Positions 7,713-15,207 of a stretch of DNA of 32,952 nt are shown one piece after another. The DNA comes from Polyangiaceae bacterium (GTDB lineage: Bacteria > Myxococcota_A > Polyangia > Polyangiales > Polyangiaceae). Positions within the stretch are counted from its first letter, which is position 1. Each line of letters opens with the position of its first letter. The notes beneath the pieces are model-generated. The model did not search any database. It was not told the origin of the DNA and saw nothing but the letters and a program-made list of their open reading frames with translations. The translations under genes and the position numbers were made by a program. The stretch is from contig JAICQO010000075.1 of the NCBI GenBank assembly GCA_025937835.1, forward strand, positions 1 to 32,952, given 5' to 3'.

Positions 7713-9010
7713 CCTGGCTCCGTCGCTCGGCGTGCCTGCTCGCGGCCCTGTCTGCGAGCTTCCCGGCCAGAGCCGAAGGGCCGCGCGACGCACACCTCAC
7801 TGGTGCGCGCTCCACCGCGCTCGCCGGAGCGGGCACGGCCAGCGCCGAGGACTGCTCGGCGAGTTATTACAACCCGGCAAACCTCGCCCGCGGCACGCGC
7901 TCCTGGGTGTGCGTCGACTACTCGGTGAGCGGCGCCACGCTCCAGCCCGGCGGTCGCTCGGAAGCGGATCACACGGTGCACACGTTCGGCGCAGGGCTGG
8001 TCTCTCGCGGCACAGTGCTCGGGGTGCCATTCGGTGTCGGAGCGCTGCTCTCGCTGCCGAACGGCAAGCTGTCCAGAATCGAGGGGATTGCGACGACGGA
8101 CGAGAGCTGGGTATTCGACACCAACCGGCCGCAAGTCTCGTTCGGCGCGCTCGGCATCGGCATCGAGCCCGTGCCGCGGCTCAGCTTCGGTGCGGCGCTC
8201 CACGTGCTCGCTGGGGTGCGTGGAGAGTTCGGCGTGGGCGGCAGGCTCGCTCGGCCGAACGAGTACGACTCCGAGCTCCGCCACGACGTGGACGCCGACC
8301 TCGCATCGGCGCGCTCGTTCGGACTGGGGGTCGCCGTGATGGTGACCGACCACACGCGGCTCGCGCTCGCCTACCGGCACCGCGCGCGGATCGACCAGAA
8401 AATTGCGGGCGATCTGGCGGGGGACGTCGGCGAGCCGCCGTCGACGATCCCGGCACGCTACGAGGTCGAGAGCGTCGTCACTCCGGCGGATTATCCGAGC
8501 GCGCTGTCGTTCGGAACGGCGCACGAGCTCGGTCGCCTGCAAGTGCTCGCCGAGATCGGCTGGGAGAACTTTTCGGAGTGGCGACCCCCCGACGGTCGCA
8601 GCACCACGCGGCTCGCGCTCGGCGGCTTTCCCGTCGATCTGGGCGACCGACAGCAACCGCTCGCCGATCTCGAGCTTCGGGATCGCTTCGTGCCTCGGCT
8701 CGGCTTCGAGTACCGGCTGCTCGCAGGCCCGCCTCGTGAGCTCCGTCTGCGCGCAGGCTACGCCTTCGAGCGCTCTCCGCTCCCCGAGCAATTCGGCACG
8801 CCGCGCTGGTTGGATAGCGATCGCCACCTGTTCACGGCGGGCGCGGGCTTCGAAACGAGCTTTGGTGACCACGCATTGCGCGTGGACCTCTTCGGCCGGC
8901 TCGCAGTGCTTGCCGAGCGCACCGCCGTCTCGGAGAGTTCTCTCGGCCCGGCGCTGAAAGCTTCCGGCAAGCGCTATGGAGCCGGCGTCACGAGCTCGTT
9001 CGGTTTTTGA
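7709..9010 (+). CDS. FadL/OMPP1-family outer-membrane transport protein 2
   Basis: Second FadL-type barrel, 433 residues, probably a tandem duplicate of the preceding gene that has diverged. A signal peptide ends near ARA (about residue 22). LTGARSTALAGAGTASAEDCSASYYNPANLA is the characteristic FadL N-terminal region with the NPA motif. The segment LRAGYAFERSPLPEQFGTPRWLDSDRH corresponds closely to YAYEPSPLPEQVGTANRWDNAR in the neighbour. The chain ends in Phe (SFGF). Translation starts at a TTG that overlaps the upstream stop codon, indicating coupling. The substrate is unknown; the pair may handle different lipids or form one lipid-import unit with the lipase. Confidence 0.87.
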   Translation: MTWLRRSACLLAALSASFPARAEGPRDAHLTGARSTALAGAGTASAEDCSASYYNPANLARGTRSWVCVDYSVSGATLQPGGRSEADHTVHTFGAGLVSRGTVLGVPFGVGALLSLPNGKLSRIEGIATTDESWVFDTNRPQVSFGALGIGIEPVPRLSFGAALHVLAGVRGEFGVGGRLARPNEYDSELRHDVDADLASARSFGLGVAVMVTDHTRLALAYRHRARIDQKIAGDLAGDVGEPPSTIPARYEVESVVTPADYPSALSFGTAHELGRLQVLAEIGWENFSEWRPPDGRSTTRLALGGFPVDLGDRQQPLADLELRDRFVPRLGFEYRLLAGPPRELRLRAGYAFERSPLPEQFGTPRWLDSDRHLFTAGAGFETSFGDHALRVDLFGRLAVLAERTAVSESSLGPALKASGKRYGAGVTSSFGF

Positions 9011-9022
9011 CGCGGAGCCGGC

Positions 9023-11059
9023 CTAGTCCGAACTGGAATCTGGCTCGATGTCTGCCGAGCTCAACAGCGCCCGCGCGACCGCGCGCTTCGGCCCCAGGGC
9101 GTCGGCGATCTTCCTGCAGCCGCGCCGGAGCGCCCGCACCGAGATGTGAGAAATCAGGTAGCGCCCCGGCTCGTCACCGGGATCGAGCCGCATGCGCTTC
9201 CTGAGCTCGTCGCGGCTGAGCGCGATCAAGACCTCGTTCGGCCCGGGTTTGAGCAACAGCTCACGGCTCTTCTGCTCCGAGAATTCACCTTCCGAGTTCG
9301 GGTGCGTGAAGAGCTGGAGGACGGTCTGCGCGGGGGGCGTGATCTCGATCAACATGATGTACGCACACGCCCTGCGCTTGGGCCGCAGGTTGAACTCCAT
9401 CTGCGGATCGCCGGGGGTCATGACGATCATGTTTCCGTCGATCTCCTCGAGCGTGGCGCGCCGAAAATCGACGCGGCTGAAGAACTTGCGACCGCGCGCG
9501 CTGGGAATGGTGCGGGAGCTGTCGAAATAGAACGAAGCAGCGGCGTGCTGCGGGTCCTTCTCGGTCTGCACGAAGAAGTAGCCGGCAGCGACGCCGAGCG
9601 GCAGCGCTGCTGCCAGCGCGGCGCGGTAGGGCGGCCTCGATTTGCGCAGCGACCACAGGTACTGCCAGAGCGCGTTACCCGGATAGGCTGCGCGGAACGC
9701 GAACACCAGGTTCAGCAACGTCGCGACCGCGAGCAGCACCGTGACGCTCTGCATCTCGGCCTCGGCGAGCATGCCCATGAACGTGTCGGTGTCGCGGCCG
9801 AAGCCGTAGAAGATCACGTCCGCCGTGAAGAACAGGAAGCAGCCGAACGCGAACGAGACCTGGCGCTCGCGAGACAGCAGCGCGACCACGGCCAGCAGCG
9901 GAATCGCCAGGAAATAGTGGTTCACGTGCTGGCCGGTGCGGAGCGCGTAGCTCGCCAGCACCTGCAAGCCGCCCGCCGAGAAGATCGCCAGCCGGTTCTT
10001 GTCGAGGTTCTTCCACAGCGAGCCGAGGTTCAGCGCCGTGAAGGCGAGGAACAGCAGCGTGCCCAGGCGATCGGGTCGGATCCCGGTCGTCTCGGCGAAG
10101 TAGCGATTTCTCACCTGCGACGACCACGGCTCGCCGATTGCGTCGAGCAGGTAATATTGGATGCCGTACCAGAAGTTGATCGCCTTGCGGCAGACGACGT
10201 CCAGCTGCATCCCGAGCCGCGCGAGCCCGAGCACCACCGAGATGCCGTGACCGCCGATGATGAACGGTGCCCACGACACGAGCACGATCCCCGCGCACAG
10301 GGCCCAGGCCTTCAAGTTCTGCTTGAGACCGTGCTCCTTCAGCGCGATCACCAACAACACGGGCAGCGCGACCACGCCCGTCGGTTTCATCAGCAGCGAG
10401 ACCGCGAACAGGGCATAAGCCCAGAAGACGCGCTTCTCGTAGAGCATGATCAGCGACGCCACCAACCACACCGCGCACAGCTGATCGAGGTAGCCTTGCA
10501 CGGGTGCGTTGAGCAGCACCAGCGGGTTCAGCCAGTAGGCAATGGCCGTGGGCAGAGCCAGATCGGGCCGGCTCGTGCGGCGGAGAAAGCGGTGGATCAA
10601 CAGCGCCGTCACCGCGGCAGAGACGAGGTTCAGCAGGTTGACGCAGAAGTTGAACCAACGCGTGTCCTCGAGGCCGCCGCTCGCGAGCTTGTACAGCCCG
10701 CCCACGGCCATCAGCGAGTACACGTAGAGCGGCGGCTGGGCCACCCACAGCCGTCGCCGCTTCGACGTGTCGCCGTAGGTCACCCGGTACGAGACCTCTC
10801 GCGCGTGGCGCTTCTGGAGCTCGTCGAAGCCGTAACCCTTCTGGTAGTCGTCGATGATCTCGCTGTCCGGGCTGCCGTAGAGCGAGATCAACGAGTCGTC
10901 GTAGGCGTACACGATCCACGACTTCCACCAATCCATGTCGATGGTGCCGTGGGCTCCGCCGAGCCCGAGCCTGAACAACAGCCCGAGCGTGATCAGAAGC
11001 ACGACGAACGGACGCGCCAGCCTCTTGCGCCAGCCGGGGCGCGGACGAACGTCAGTCAC
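9023..11059 (-). CDS. GT-C-type polytopic membrane glycosyltransferase-like protein
   Basis: The 678-residue product has about 11-12 hydrophobic helices up to about residue 500 and then a soluble C-terminal domain of some 170 residues. An acidic motif after the first helix (IDMDWWKSW) and a downstream Asp-rich loop resemble the catalytic loop of GT-C transferases such as GT39/GT87 mannosyltransferases, which use polyprenyl-phosphate sugars. Segments such as YWLNPLVLLNAPVQGYLDQLCAVWLV and SLLMKPTGVVALPVLL are typical of these integral-membrane enzymes. The start codon is GTG, without a strong ribosome-binding site or near -10. The 3' end is 12 nt from the convergent FadL gene. The family assignment is by overall pattern only; the sugar and acceptor are unknown. 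Confidence 0.7.
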   Translation of the reverse strand: MTDVRPRPGWRKRLARPFVVLLITLGLLFRLGLGGAHGTIDMDWWKSWIVYAYDDSLISLYGSPDSEIIDDYQKGYGFDELQKRHAREVSYRVTYGDTSKRRRLWVAQPPLYVYSLMAVGGLYKLASGGLEDTRWFNFCVNLLNLVSAAVTALLIHRFLRRTSRPDLALPTAIAYWLNPLVLLNAPVQGYLDQLCAVWLVASLIMLYEKRVFWAYALFAVSLLMKPTGVVALPVLLVIALKEHGLKQNLKAWALCAGIVLVSWAPFIIGGHGISVVLGLARLGMQLDVVCRKAINFWYGIQYYLLDAIGEPWSSQVRNRYFAETTGIRPDRLGTLLFLAFTALNLGSLWKNLDKNRLAIFSAGGLQVLASYALRTGQHVNHYFLAIPLLAVVALLSRERQVSFAFGCFLFFTADVIFYGFGRDTDTFMGMLAEAEMQSVTVLLAVATLLNLVFAFRAAYPGNALWQYLWSLRKSRPPYRAALAAALPLGVAAGYFFVQTEKDPQHAAASFYFDSSRTIPSARGRKFFSRVDFRRATLEEIDGNMIVMTPGDPQMEFNLRPKRRACAYIMLIEITPPAQTVLQLFTHPNSEGEFSEQKSRELLLKPGPNEVLIALSRDELRKRMRLDPGDEPGRYLISHISVRALRRGCRKIADALGPKRAVARALLSSADIEPDSSSD

Positions 11060-11252
11060 GAACCCAACTCGAGCTTTCGAACTCTTTCACACACCCGACG
11101 CAGCCTCGTGCTTGTACCCGACGAATTCTGGCGGGGCGGAATTTGGCAGTACGCCCCGAGGCTGTCAACGCGGCTGCGCTGGCCCCTATACGGCTTTCCC
11201 CCGCGCACGGACGGCGCGATACGGGATGGGTGCGGCGTTGAAGGCGTCGCGG

Positions 11253-11285
11253 CCGGCGCGGAGATCTGCCGGCAGGGCGCGCCGG
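11253..11285 (-). terminator. Possible hairpin after the TrpF-like gene
   Basis: CCGGCGCG (11253-11260) and CGCGCCGG (11278-11285) are perfect inverted repeats around a 17-nt loop containing a smaller palindrome. The hairpin lies about 47 nt past the stop codon on the minus strand. No T-run follows, so an intrinsic terminator is only possible. Nothing else is evident in the surrounding 272-nt gap. Confidence 0.3.
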
Positions 11286-11331
11286 TAAATCGTCGCTTCG
11301 CGCCGTTACTCGGCCGCGCACATCGCCGTAG

Positions 11332-12015
11332 TCAGTGTCGTAAGTCGATTTCGGGGACGGGGGTGCGACCGAGCGCGGCGAGGAACGAGCGCAGGCGGTC
11401 GAGATCGAGGTGGCCCGCGACGCGGACGCCGGAGCAGACGTCGACGCCCCAGGGACCGACCAGGTCGATGGCCCCGCGGACGTTGGCGGCATGCAGGCCG
11501 CCGGCGAGGAAAATCGGCGCGGGGACGGAGCGGCAGATTTCGGCGCTGAGCGCCCAGTCGTGGACGACGGCGTGGCCGGGCTCCTCGACGCCGTGGCGCG
11601 GAGCGCCGGAATCGAGGAGCAGCGCGTCGACGTACGGAGCCACGGCCAGCGCCTGGTCGATCGCTTCTCCACCGGTTACGTGGATCACCTGCACGAGCGC
11701 GGCTTCCGGAATGCTCTCGCGGAGCCGCTCGAGCGCGCCCGTGGTCCACCGATCACAGAGTTGAATCGTGGTCGTGCCGCAGCGCTCGTATTGCGCGACC
11801 AGCGCATCCGGCTCGGTCAAGCTGGTGAGCAGGACCGTCGACACGCGCGGCGGGACCGCAGCCGCGATCTCCGCGATTGTGCTCTCCGGGATCGCGCCCG
11901 CTGCGTTCGGCATCGCCGAAACCAGCCCGATCGCGTCGACGCCCTCGGCCACGGCCAGCCGAGCTTCCTCGACGCTCTCGATGCAGCACACCTTCGCGCG
12001 GGGGACTCGAGCCAA
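11332..12015 (-). CDS. Phosphoribosylanthranilate isomerase-like (TrpF-like) TIM barrel
   Basis: The 227-residue length and the order of motifs fit a TrpF-type beta/alpha barrel. KVCCIES near the N-terminus corresponds to KICGIT with the catalytic Cys retained. ALLLDSG carries the expected general-acid Asp, FLAGGLHAANV is a phosphate-binding strand, and GVDVCSGV resembles GVDVSSGVE. However, the loop that in true TrpF reads FxxxSPR is replaced by LVSAMPNAAGAIP, and the last Glu of SSGVE is Arg. No other trp genes are near. It may be a paralogue acting on a different phosphosugar, or an unusual TrpF. The start is TTG at 12015, without a Shine-Dalgarno but with TAGCACTACTC 9 nt upstream. Confidence 0.7.
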   Translation of the reverse strand: MARVPRAKVCCIESVEEARLAVAEGVDAIGLVSAMPNAAGAIPESTIAEIAAAVPPRVSTVLLTSLTEPDALVAQYERCGTTTIQLCDRWTTGALERLRESIPEAALVQVIHVTGGEAIDQALAVAPYVDALLLDSGAPRHGVEEPGHAVVHDWALSAEICRSVPAPIFLAGGLHAANVRGAIDLVGPWGVDVCSGVRVAGHLDLDRLRSFLAALGRTPVPEIDLRH

Positions 12016-12251
12016 GACGCCTGCGAGTAGTGCTAACTGAGCGCAGAAGCTCGGTCAAGCGGCCGATCTGGCCTGAATACGCGGGGTTGGGATCAATCTG
12101 CGACTCGGGACGGGAACCTTGCTCGGGCCGAGTCTGTACGGCTTCCAGCCCGAGCGCGGCGGTCGCGTCGTGGAGCTCGTGCTCGCGCAAATAGCGGGGT
12201 CGGCGAGACGGCACGGACGTTCGGACGTAGCACGCTAGAGTCACTCACCAC

Positions 12252-12275
12252 GGCTCGCCCGCTCGCCCGCTCGCC
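12252..12275. repeat. Short tandem GCTCGCCC units
   Basis: Three tandem copies of GCTCGCCC, the last slightly altered, lie in the probable 5' leader of the cytochrome gene. Too short to interpret. The rest of this 273-nt divergent gap shows no supported gene. Confidence 0.5.
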
Positions 12276-12288
12276 CCGTACCCAGGAA

Positions 12289-12801
12289 ATGACCATGGCA
12301 GGTCTCGGACCTCGACTCGAAGCTGAACTCATCGCCCGAGCATCCACCGTCATTTCCTGGCTCGCTCTCTCGAGCGTTGCAGGGGCCTTGAGCTTCGGCT
12401 GCGGCGACTCCGCCTCGGAAGGGGGCGACCAGGGCCCGCGCGAACCCGAGATTGCAGCCTCCGGCGAACAGGTGCTCGCCGGCAAGGATCTGTTCATGCG
12501 CCACTGCGCCCACTGTCACGGCGGCAGCGGCGAAGGAGGAGACGCGCCGCGCCTGGTGGATCTGGACCGCGGCGCGCTGCCGCTCGAGCCCCCTGCCGAC
12601 GCTCGGCTCCGCACTGATGAATTTCGGACCGCGGCCGACGTCGTTCAGTTTGCGAGCATCAACATGCCGATCGACGCGCCGGGCAGCCTGTCGCTCGACG
12701 AGTACTACGCGGTCGTCGCGTTCTTGCTCGATGAGAACGGCATCACTTCGGAATCCGTGCTCGACACCGACAGCGCGGCAGAGCTCGAGATCCCGCGCTA
12801 G
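12289..12801 (+). CDS. Monohaem c-type cytochrome lipoprotein
   Basis: The 170-residue product has a long N-terminal signal region ending in a lipobox (LSFGC, Cys38), so it is probably tethered to a membrane facing the periplasm. One haem-binding motif CAHCH (73-77) is followed by GGSGEGGDAPRL, and NMP (Met126) is a likely sixth ligand. This is the pattern of small class I electron-carrier cytochromes. ATG 12289 has AGGA just upstream; a second ATG lies two codons in. The 3' end is 20 nt from the convergent [2Fe-2S] gene, and no oxidase or dehydrogenase partner is adjacent. The electron donor and acceptor are unknown. Confidence 0.88.
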   Translation: MTMAGLGPRLEAELIARASTVISWLALSSVAGALSFGCGDSASEGGDQGPREPEIAASGEQVLAGKDLFMRHCAHCHGGSGEGGDAPRLVDLDRGALPLEPPADARLRTDEFRTAADVVQFASINMPIDAPGSLSLDEYYAVVAFLLDENGITSESVLDTDSAAELEIPR

Positions 12802-12820
12802 CCACGGCGGCGCGAACGGC

Positions 12821-13090
12821 TCACAGCCCTTCCCACTCCGGATCGATCCCGGCCAGCGCCGAGAGCGCGACCGGGTGATACGGCGGCCGCGGCGTGATCC
12901 CCTGCGCCGGATCCCCACCGCGCGCGAGCAGCTCTTCCGCGCATACCACGAGGCAGCCCTTGCCCTGGCACAAGCCGGTGCCGAACCCCGTGTAGCGCTT
13001 CAGCGACTCGATATCCCGGTGCCCGAGCTCCACCGCCCGCTCGAGCTCTTCGAGCGTGACGTCTTCGCAGCGGCACACGATGCGCTTCAG
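12821..13090 (-). CDS. BFD-type (2Fe-2S)-binding protein with probable CTG start
   Basis: The 89-residue protein has four cysteines arranged as CRC (residues 6 and 8) and CQGKGC (41 and 46), the signature of the BFD-like [2Fe-2S] domain of bacterioferritin-associated ferredoxin, NirB and opine/sarcosine oxidase subunits. The C-terminal TPRPPYHPVALSALA is typical of versions that partner FAD-dependent amine oxidases, but no such oxidase is adjacent. The frame has no ATG. The best start is CTG 13090, which overlaps the tlpA-like stop as CTGA and follows GGGAGAG with 6 nt spacing; GTG at 13078 would remove the first residues before CRC. Translational coupling to the upstream thioredoxin gene is therefore likely. 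Confidence 0.85.
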   Translation of the reverse strand: MKRIVCRCEDVTLEELERAVELGHRDIESLKRYTGFGTGLCQGKGCLVVCAEELLARGGDPAQGITPRPPYHPVALSALAGIDPEWEGL

Positions 13091-13746
13091 TAGGTCTCTC
13101 CCGCGTCGCTGCAAACCGTCTTCGCGTCCGAGCTCGGCTTGCCGAACTGGAAACCGACGTCGCACTGCACGGGGCCGAGCAGCGATTTCGCCAGATCGAT
13201 CGGGAGCGGGCTGGCCCAGTCGCGGGCGCCGTCGAAGCGAGCGCGGATCACGCCCTTGGGGTCGATGAACCAGGTCTCGGGGAACAGCTTGGTGCCGTAC
13301 GTGTCGCTGACGATCTCGGCGTCGGGATCGAGCAAGATGTGAAACGGCGGGTCGGCGCCGAGCACGCTGCGCATGGTGTCGCGCGTGTCCTCGAGCGTCT
13401 CGTCCGTCGACACCGTTAGCAACACGATGTCCGGGTGCTGGCGCAGCGACTTGGCGAGCTGGGCGATCGACGGCATCTCTTCCAGACACGGCCGGCAAGT
13501 CTTGGTCCAGAAGTTGAGGATCACGGTCTTGCCGCGGAAGGCGCTGAGCTTCAGCTTGCCGCCACCGAGCGCGGGCAGCTCGAAGTCCGGCGCGAGCCGA
13601 TTCTGCGCTGCGTAGTTGGGGCGCAGCGAGCACAGGGCGCTGCAAGCCCGGCGCGTCTCGCCGTCTTTGGCGGTGGCTACGAAGCCGTACACCCCCGCCG
13701 CCGCGAACGCGACACAACCGACCTGCGCGAGCCGAGCGAAATGCAC
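13087..13746 (-). CDS. TlpA/ResA-family membrane-anchored thioredoxin
   Basis: The 219-residue protein has an N-terminal hydrophobic anchor (about 8-25) and a thioredoxin fold of the TlpA type facing the periplasm. The active site is WTKTCRPC (Cys84, Cys87), the preceding strand TVILNFW is typical, and the cis-Pro loop is KLFPETWFID. Two further cysteines (CSALC, 35 and 39) lie just after the anchor. APDFELPALGGGKLKLSAFRGK is the standard AhpC/TSA-TlpA opening. Such proteins reduce disulphides, for example during cytochrome c maturation, which would suit the convergent cytochrome c gene. The start is GTG. It overlaps the [2Fe-2S] gene by 4 nt. Confidence 0.9.
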   Translation of the reverse strand: MHFARLAQVGCVAFAAAGVYGFVATAKDGETRRACSALCSLRPNYAAQNRLAPDFELPALGGGKLKLSAFRGKTVILNFWTKTCRPCLEEMPSIAQLAKSLRQHPDIVLLTVSTDETLEDTRDTMRSVLGADPPFHILLDPDAEIVSDTYGTKLFPETWFIDPKGVIRARFDGARDWASPLPIDLAKSLLGPVQCDVGFQFGKPSSDAKTVCSDAGETY

Positions 13747-13855
13747 GCGCCCGATCTACCACGATTTCCGGGCTCTGCCGCTCGGAAGCCGCCCGACGGC
13801 TCCTGCGCGCCCGGCGGCTGCGCCCCGGGCAACTGGGCGACTCGTGGTCCCGTGT

Positions 13856-13861
13856 CATAGT
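13856..13861 (+). promoter_or_regulatory. -10-like CATAGT before ttcA
   Basis: CATAGT ends 10 nt before the ttcA ATG, where no Shine-Dalgarno is present, fitting a leaderless transcript. No clear -35 was found. Confidence 0.35.
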
Positions 13862-13871
13862 CGCGGCCTCG

Positions 13872-14711
13872 ATGGACCGCCTCGAAAAACGACTGCTCGA
13901 CGGGGTCGCGCGCGCGAGCGGCGACTTCGGGCTGCTCGAGCCCGGCGATCGCGTGATGGTCGCCGTCAGCGGCGGCAAGGACTCGCACGCCCTCTTGTAC
14001 CTGCTTCGCGAGATCCAGCGCCGGGCGCCGTTCGAGTTTTCTCTGATCGCGGTCAACGTCGACCAGGGTCACCCGGGGTTTCCGAAGCGCTGCCTGCCAG
14101 ATTACTTCGAGCGCGAAGGCTACGAGTATCGCATCGTCGAGGAAGACACGTACTCGGTCGTCAAATCGAAGATCCCGGAGAACAAGACGTTCTGCTCGCT
14201 CTGCTCGCGGCTCCGTCGCGGCATCCTGTACACGCTCGCCGGCGAGCTCGGCGCCACCAAGATCGCGCTCGGTCACCACCGCGACGACCTGATCGAGACG
14301 CTGATGCTGAACCTGTTCTACTCGGGACAGATCAAGGCCATGCCGCCGAAGCTCCTCTCCGACGACGGTCGCAACGTGGTGATCCGCCCGCTCGTGTACG
14401 CGAGCGAGGCCGAGCTCGCAGAGTTCGCCGCGCTGAAGGCCTTCCCGATCATCCCCTGCGACCTGTGCGGTTCTCAGGAGAACCTGCAGAGAAAGCAGCT
14501 CAAGCACCTGCTCGACGAGCTCGACGCAAAGAACCCGCTGGTGCGCCGCAATCTGTTCGCGGCGCTCGCCAACGTGCGGCCCACGCACCTGCTCGACGTC
14601 GAGCTGTCACGGCGGCTCGGGTTGACCACGCTCGAGCCGAGTGACCACGCTGTTTCCGGGAGCGCTCCGCCCGATTCCGACGTCGTGCCGCTGAGCGCTC
14701 TCGTGCGCTGA
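13872..14711 (+). CDS. ttcA: tRNA 2-thiocytidine(32) synthetase
   Basis: TtcA is a [Fe-S] ATP-pyrophosphatase that thiolates C32 in certain tRNAs. The P-loop SGGKDS is at 33-38. Two CxxC pairs typical of TtcA are present, CSLC (Cys108, Cys111) and CDLCGSQ (Cys196, Cys199), with the family segment LGHHRDDLIETLMLNLFYSGQIKAMPPKL between them. The length of 279 residues is normal. ATG 13872 is preceded by CATAGT and no ribosome-binding site. The gene is divergent from the thioredoxin gene and is followed after 30 nt by a MarR regulator. Confidence 0.95.
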   Translation: MDRLEKRLLDGVARASGDFGLLEPGDRVMVAVSGGKDSHALLYLLREIQRRAPFEFSLIAVNVDQGHPGFPKRCLPDYFEREGYEYRIVEEDTYSVVKSKIPENKTFCSLCSRLRRGILYTLAGELGATKIALGHHRDDLIETLMLNLFYSGQIKAMPPKLLSDDGRNVVIRPLVYASEAELAEFAALKAFPIIPCDLCGSQENLQRKQLKHLLDELDAKNPLVRRNLFAALANVRPTHLLDVELSRRLGLTTLEPSDHAVSGSAPPDSDVVPLSALVR

Positions 14712-14720
14712 GCCGCGGAA

Positions 14721-14741
14721 GGATGTTAGCTTTCCACATCC
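14721..14741 (+). promoter_or_regulatory. Inverted repeat GGATGT-N9-ACATCC touching the MarR start
   Basis: The 6-bp arms (14721-14726 and 14736-14741) end directly before the MarR ATG. They enclose TAGCTT (14727-14732), which sits 9 nt before the start like other -10 candidates here. It could be the regulator's own operator or an RNA hairpin affecting start access. Confidence 0.35.
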
Positions 14742-15188
14742 ATGTCCCCTACCCGCGGCAAGCGCCTGAAGCCCGGTGACTACCGCGCGCTCGGGGCGTT
14801 CCGTTTCGAGATCCGGAAGTTCCTCGCGTTCAGCGAGAAGGCCGCGCGCGGCGCCGGCATCGAGCCTCAGCAACACCAGCTGCTGCTGGCGGTGCGCGGG
14901 CTGCCCACGGACACGCGCCCGACCATTCGCGCCGTCGCCGAGCGCTTGTGCGTCGCGCACCACACCACGGTGGCGCTGGTCGACAAGCTCGAAGACAAGG
15001 GGCTGCTCGAACGCGAGCGCAGCACCGAAGACCGCCGCGAGGTGCTGCTGAGTCTAACACCCGAGGGTGATGCGGTGCTGGAGCGGTTGTCGGAGCTGCA
15101 CCACGACCAGCTGCGCCGCGTCGGGCCAAACATGGTCTCGGCGCTGCAGGCAATCCTCGGCAAGCAGCGGCGCAAGACGGCGCGCTGA
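14742..15188 (+). CDS. MarR-family transcriptional regulator
   Basis: The 148-residue protein has the MarR winged-helix layout: an N-terminal dimerisation helix, then TIRAVAERLCVAHHTTVALVDKLEDKGLLERERSTEDRREVLLSLTPEG (about 64-112), covering the recognition helix and the wing with its conserved DRR. Family members repress nearby genes and respond to small phenolic or oxidative signals. The gene follows ttcA by 30 nt and precedes an unknown lipoprotein by 20 nt. An inverted repeat that may be its operator abuts the ATG. The ligand and targets are unknown. Confidence 0.92.
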   Translation: MSPTRGKRLKPGDYRALGAFRFEIRKFLAFSEKAARGAGIEPQQHQLLLAVRGLPTDTRPTIRAVAERLCVAHHTTVALVDKLEDKGLLERERSTEDRREVLLSLTPEGDAVLERLSELHHDQLRRVGPNMVSALQAILGKQRRKTAR

Positions 15189-15207
15189 CGCGGGCCAGGG
15201 GGGAGAG

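Noticed and set aside
9146-11764. 872-codon open frame on the plus strand
   Set aside because: It lies opposite the membrane glycosyltransferase and TrpF-like genes. Its composition (Arg, Glu, Gln, His-rich, no motifs) is typical of the antisense of GC-rich genes.
12020-12244. Minus-strand frame upstream of the TrpF-like gene with fairly GC-rich third positions
   Set aside because: It would overlap the TrpF-like gene by over 250 nt in another frame. No family features; may be an old remnant but not supported.
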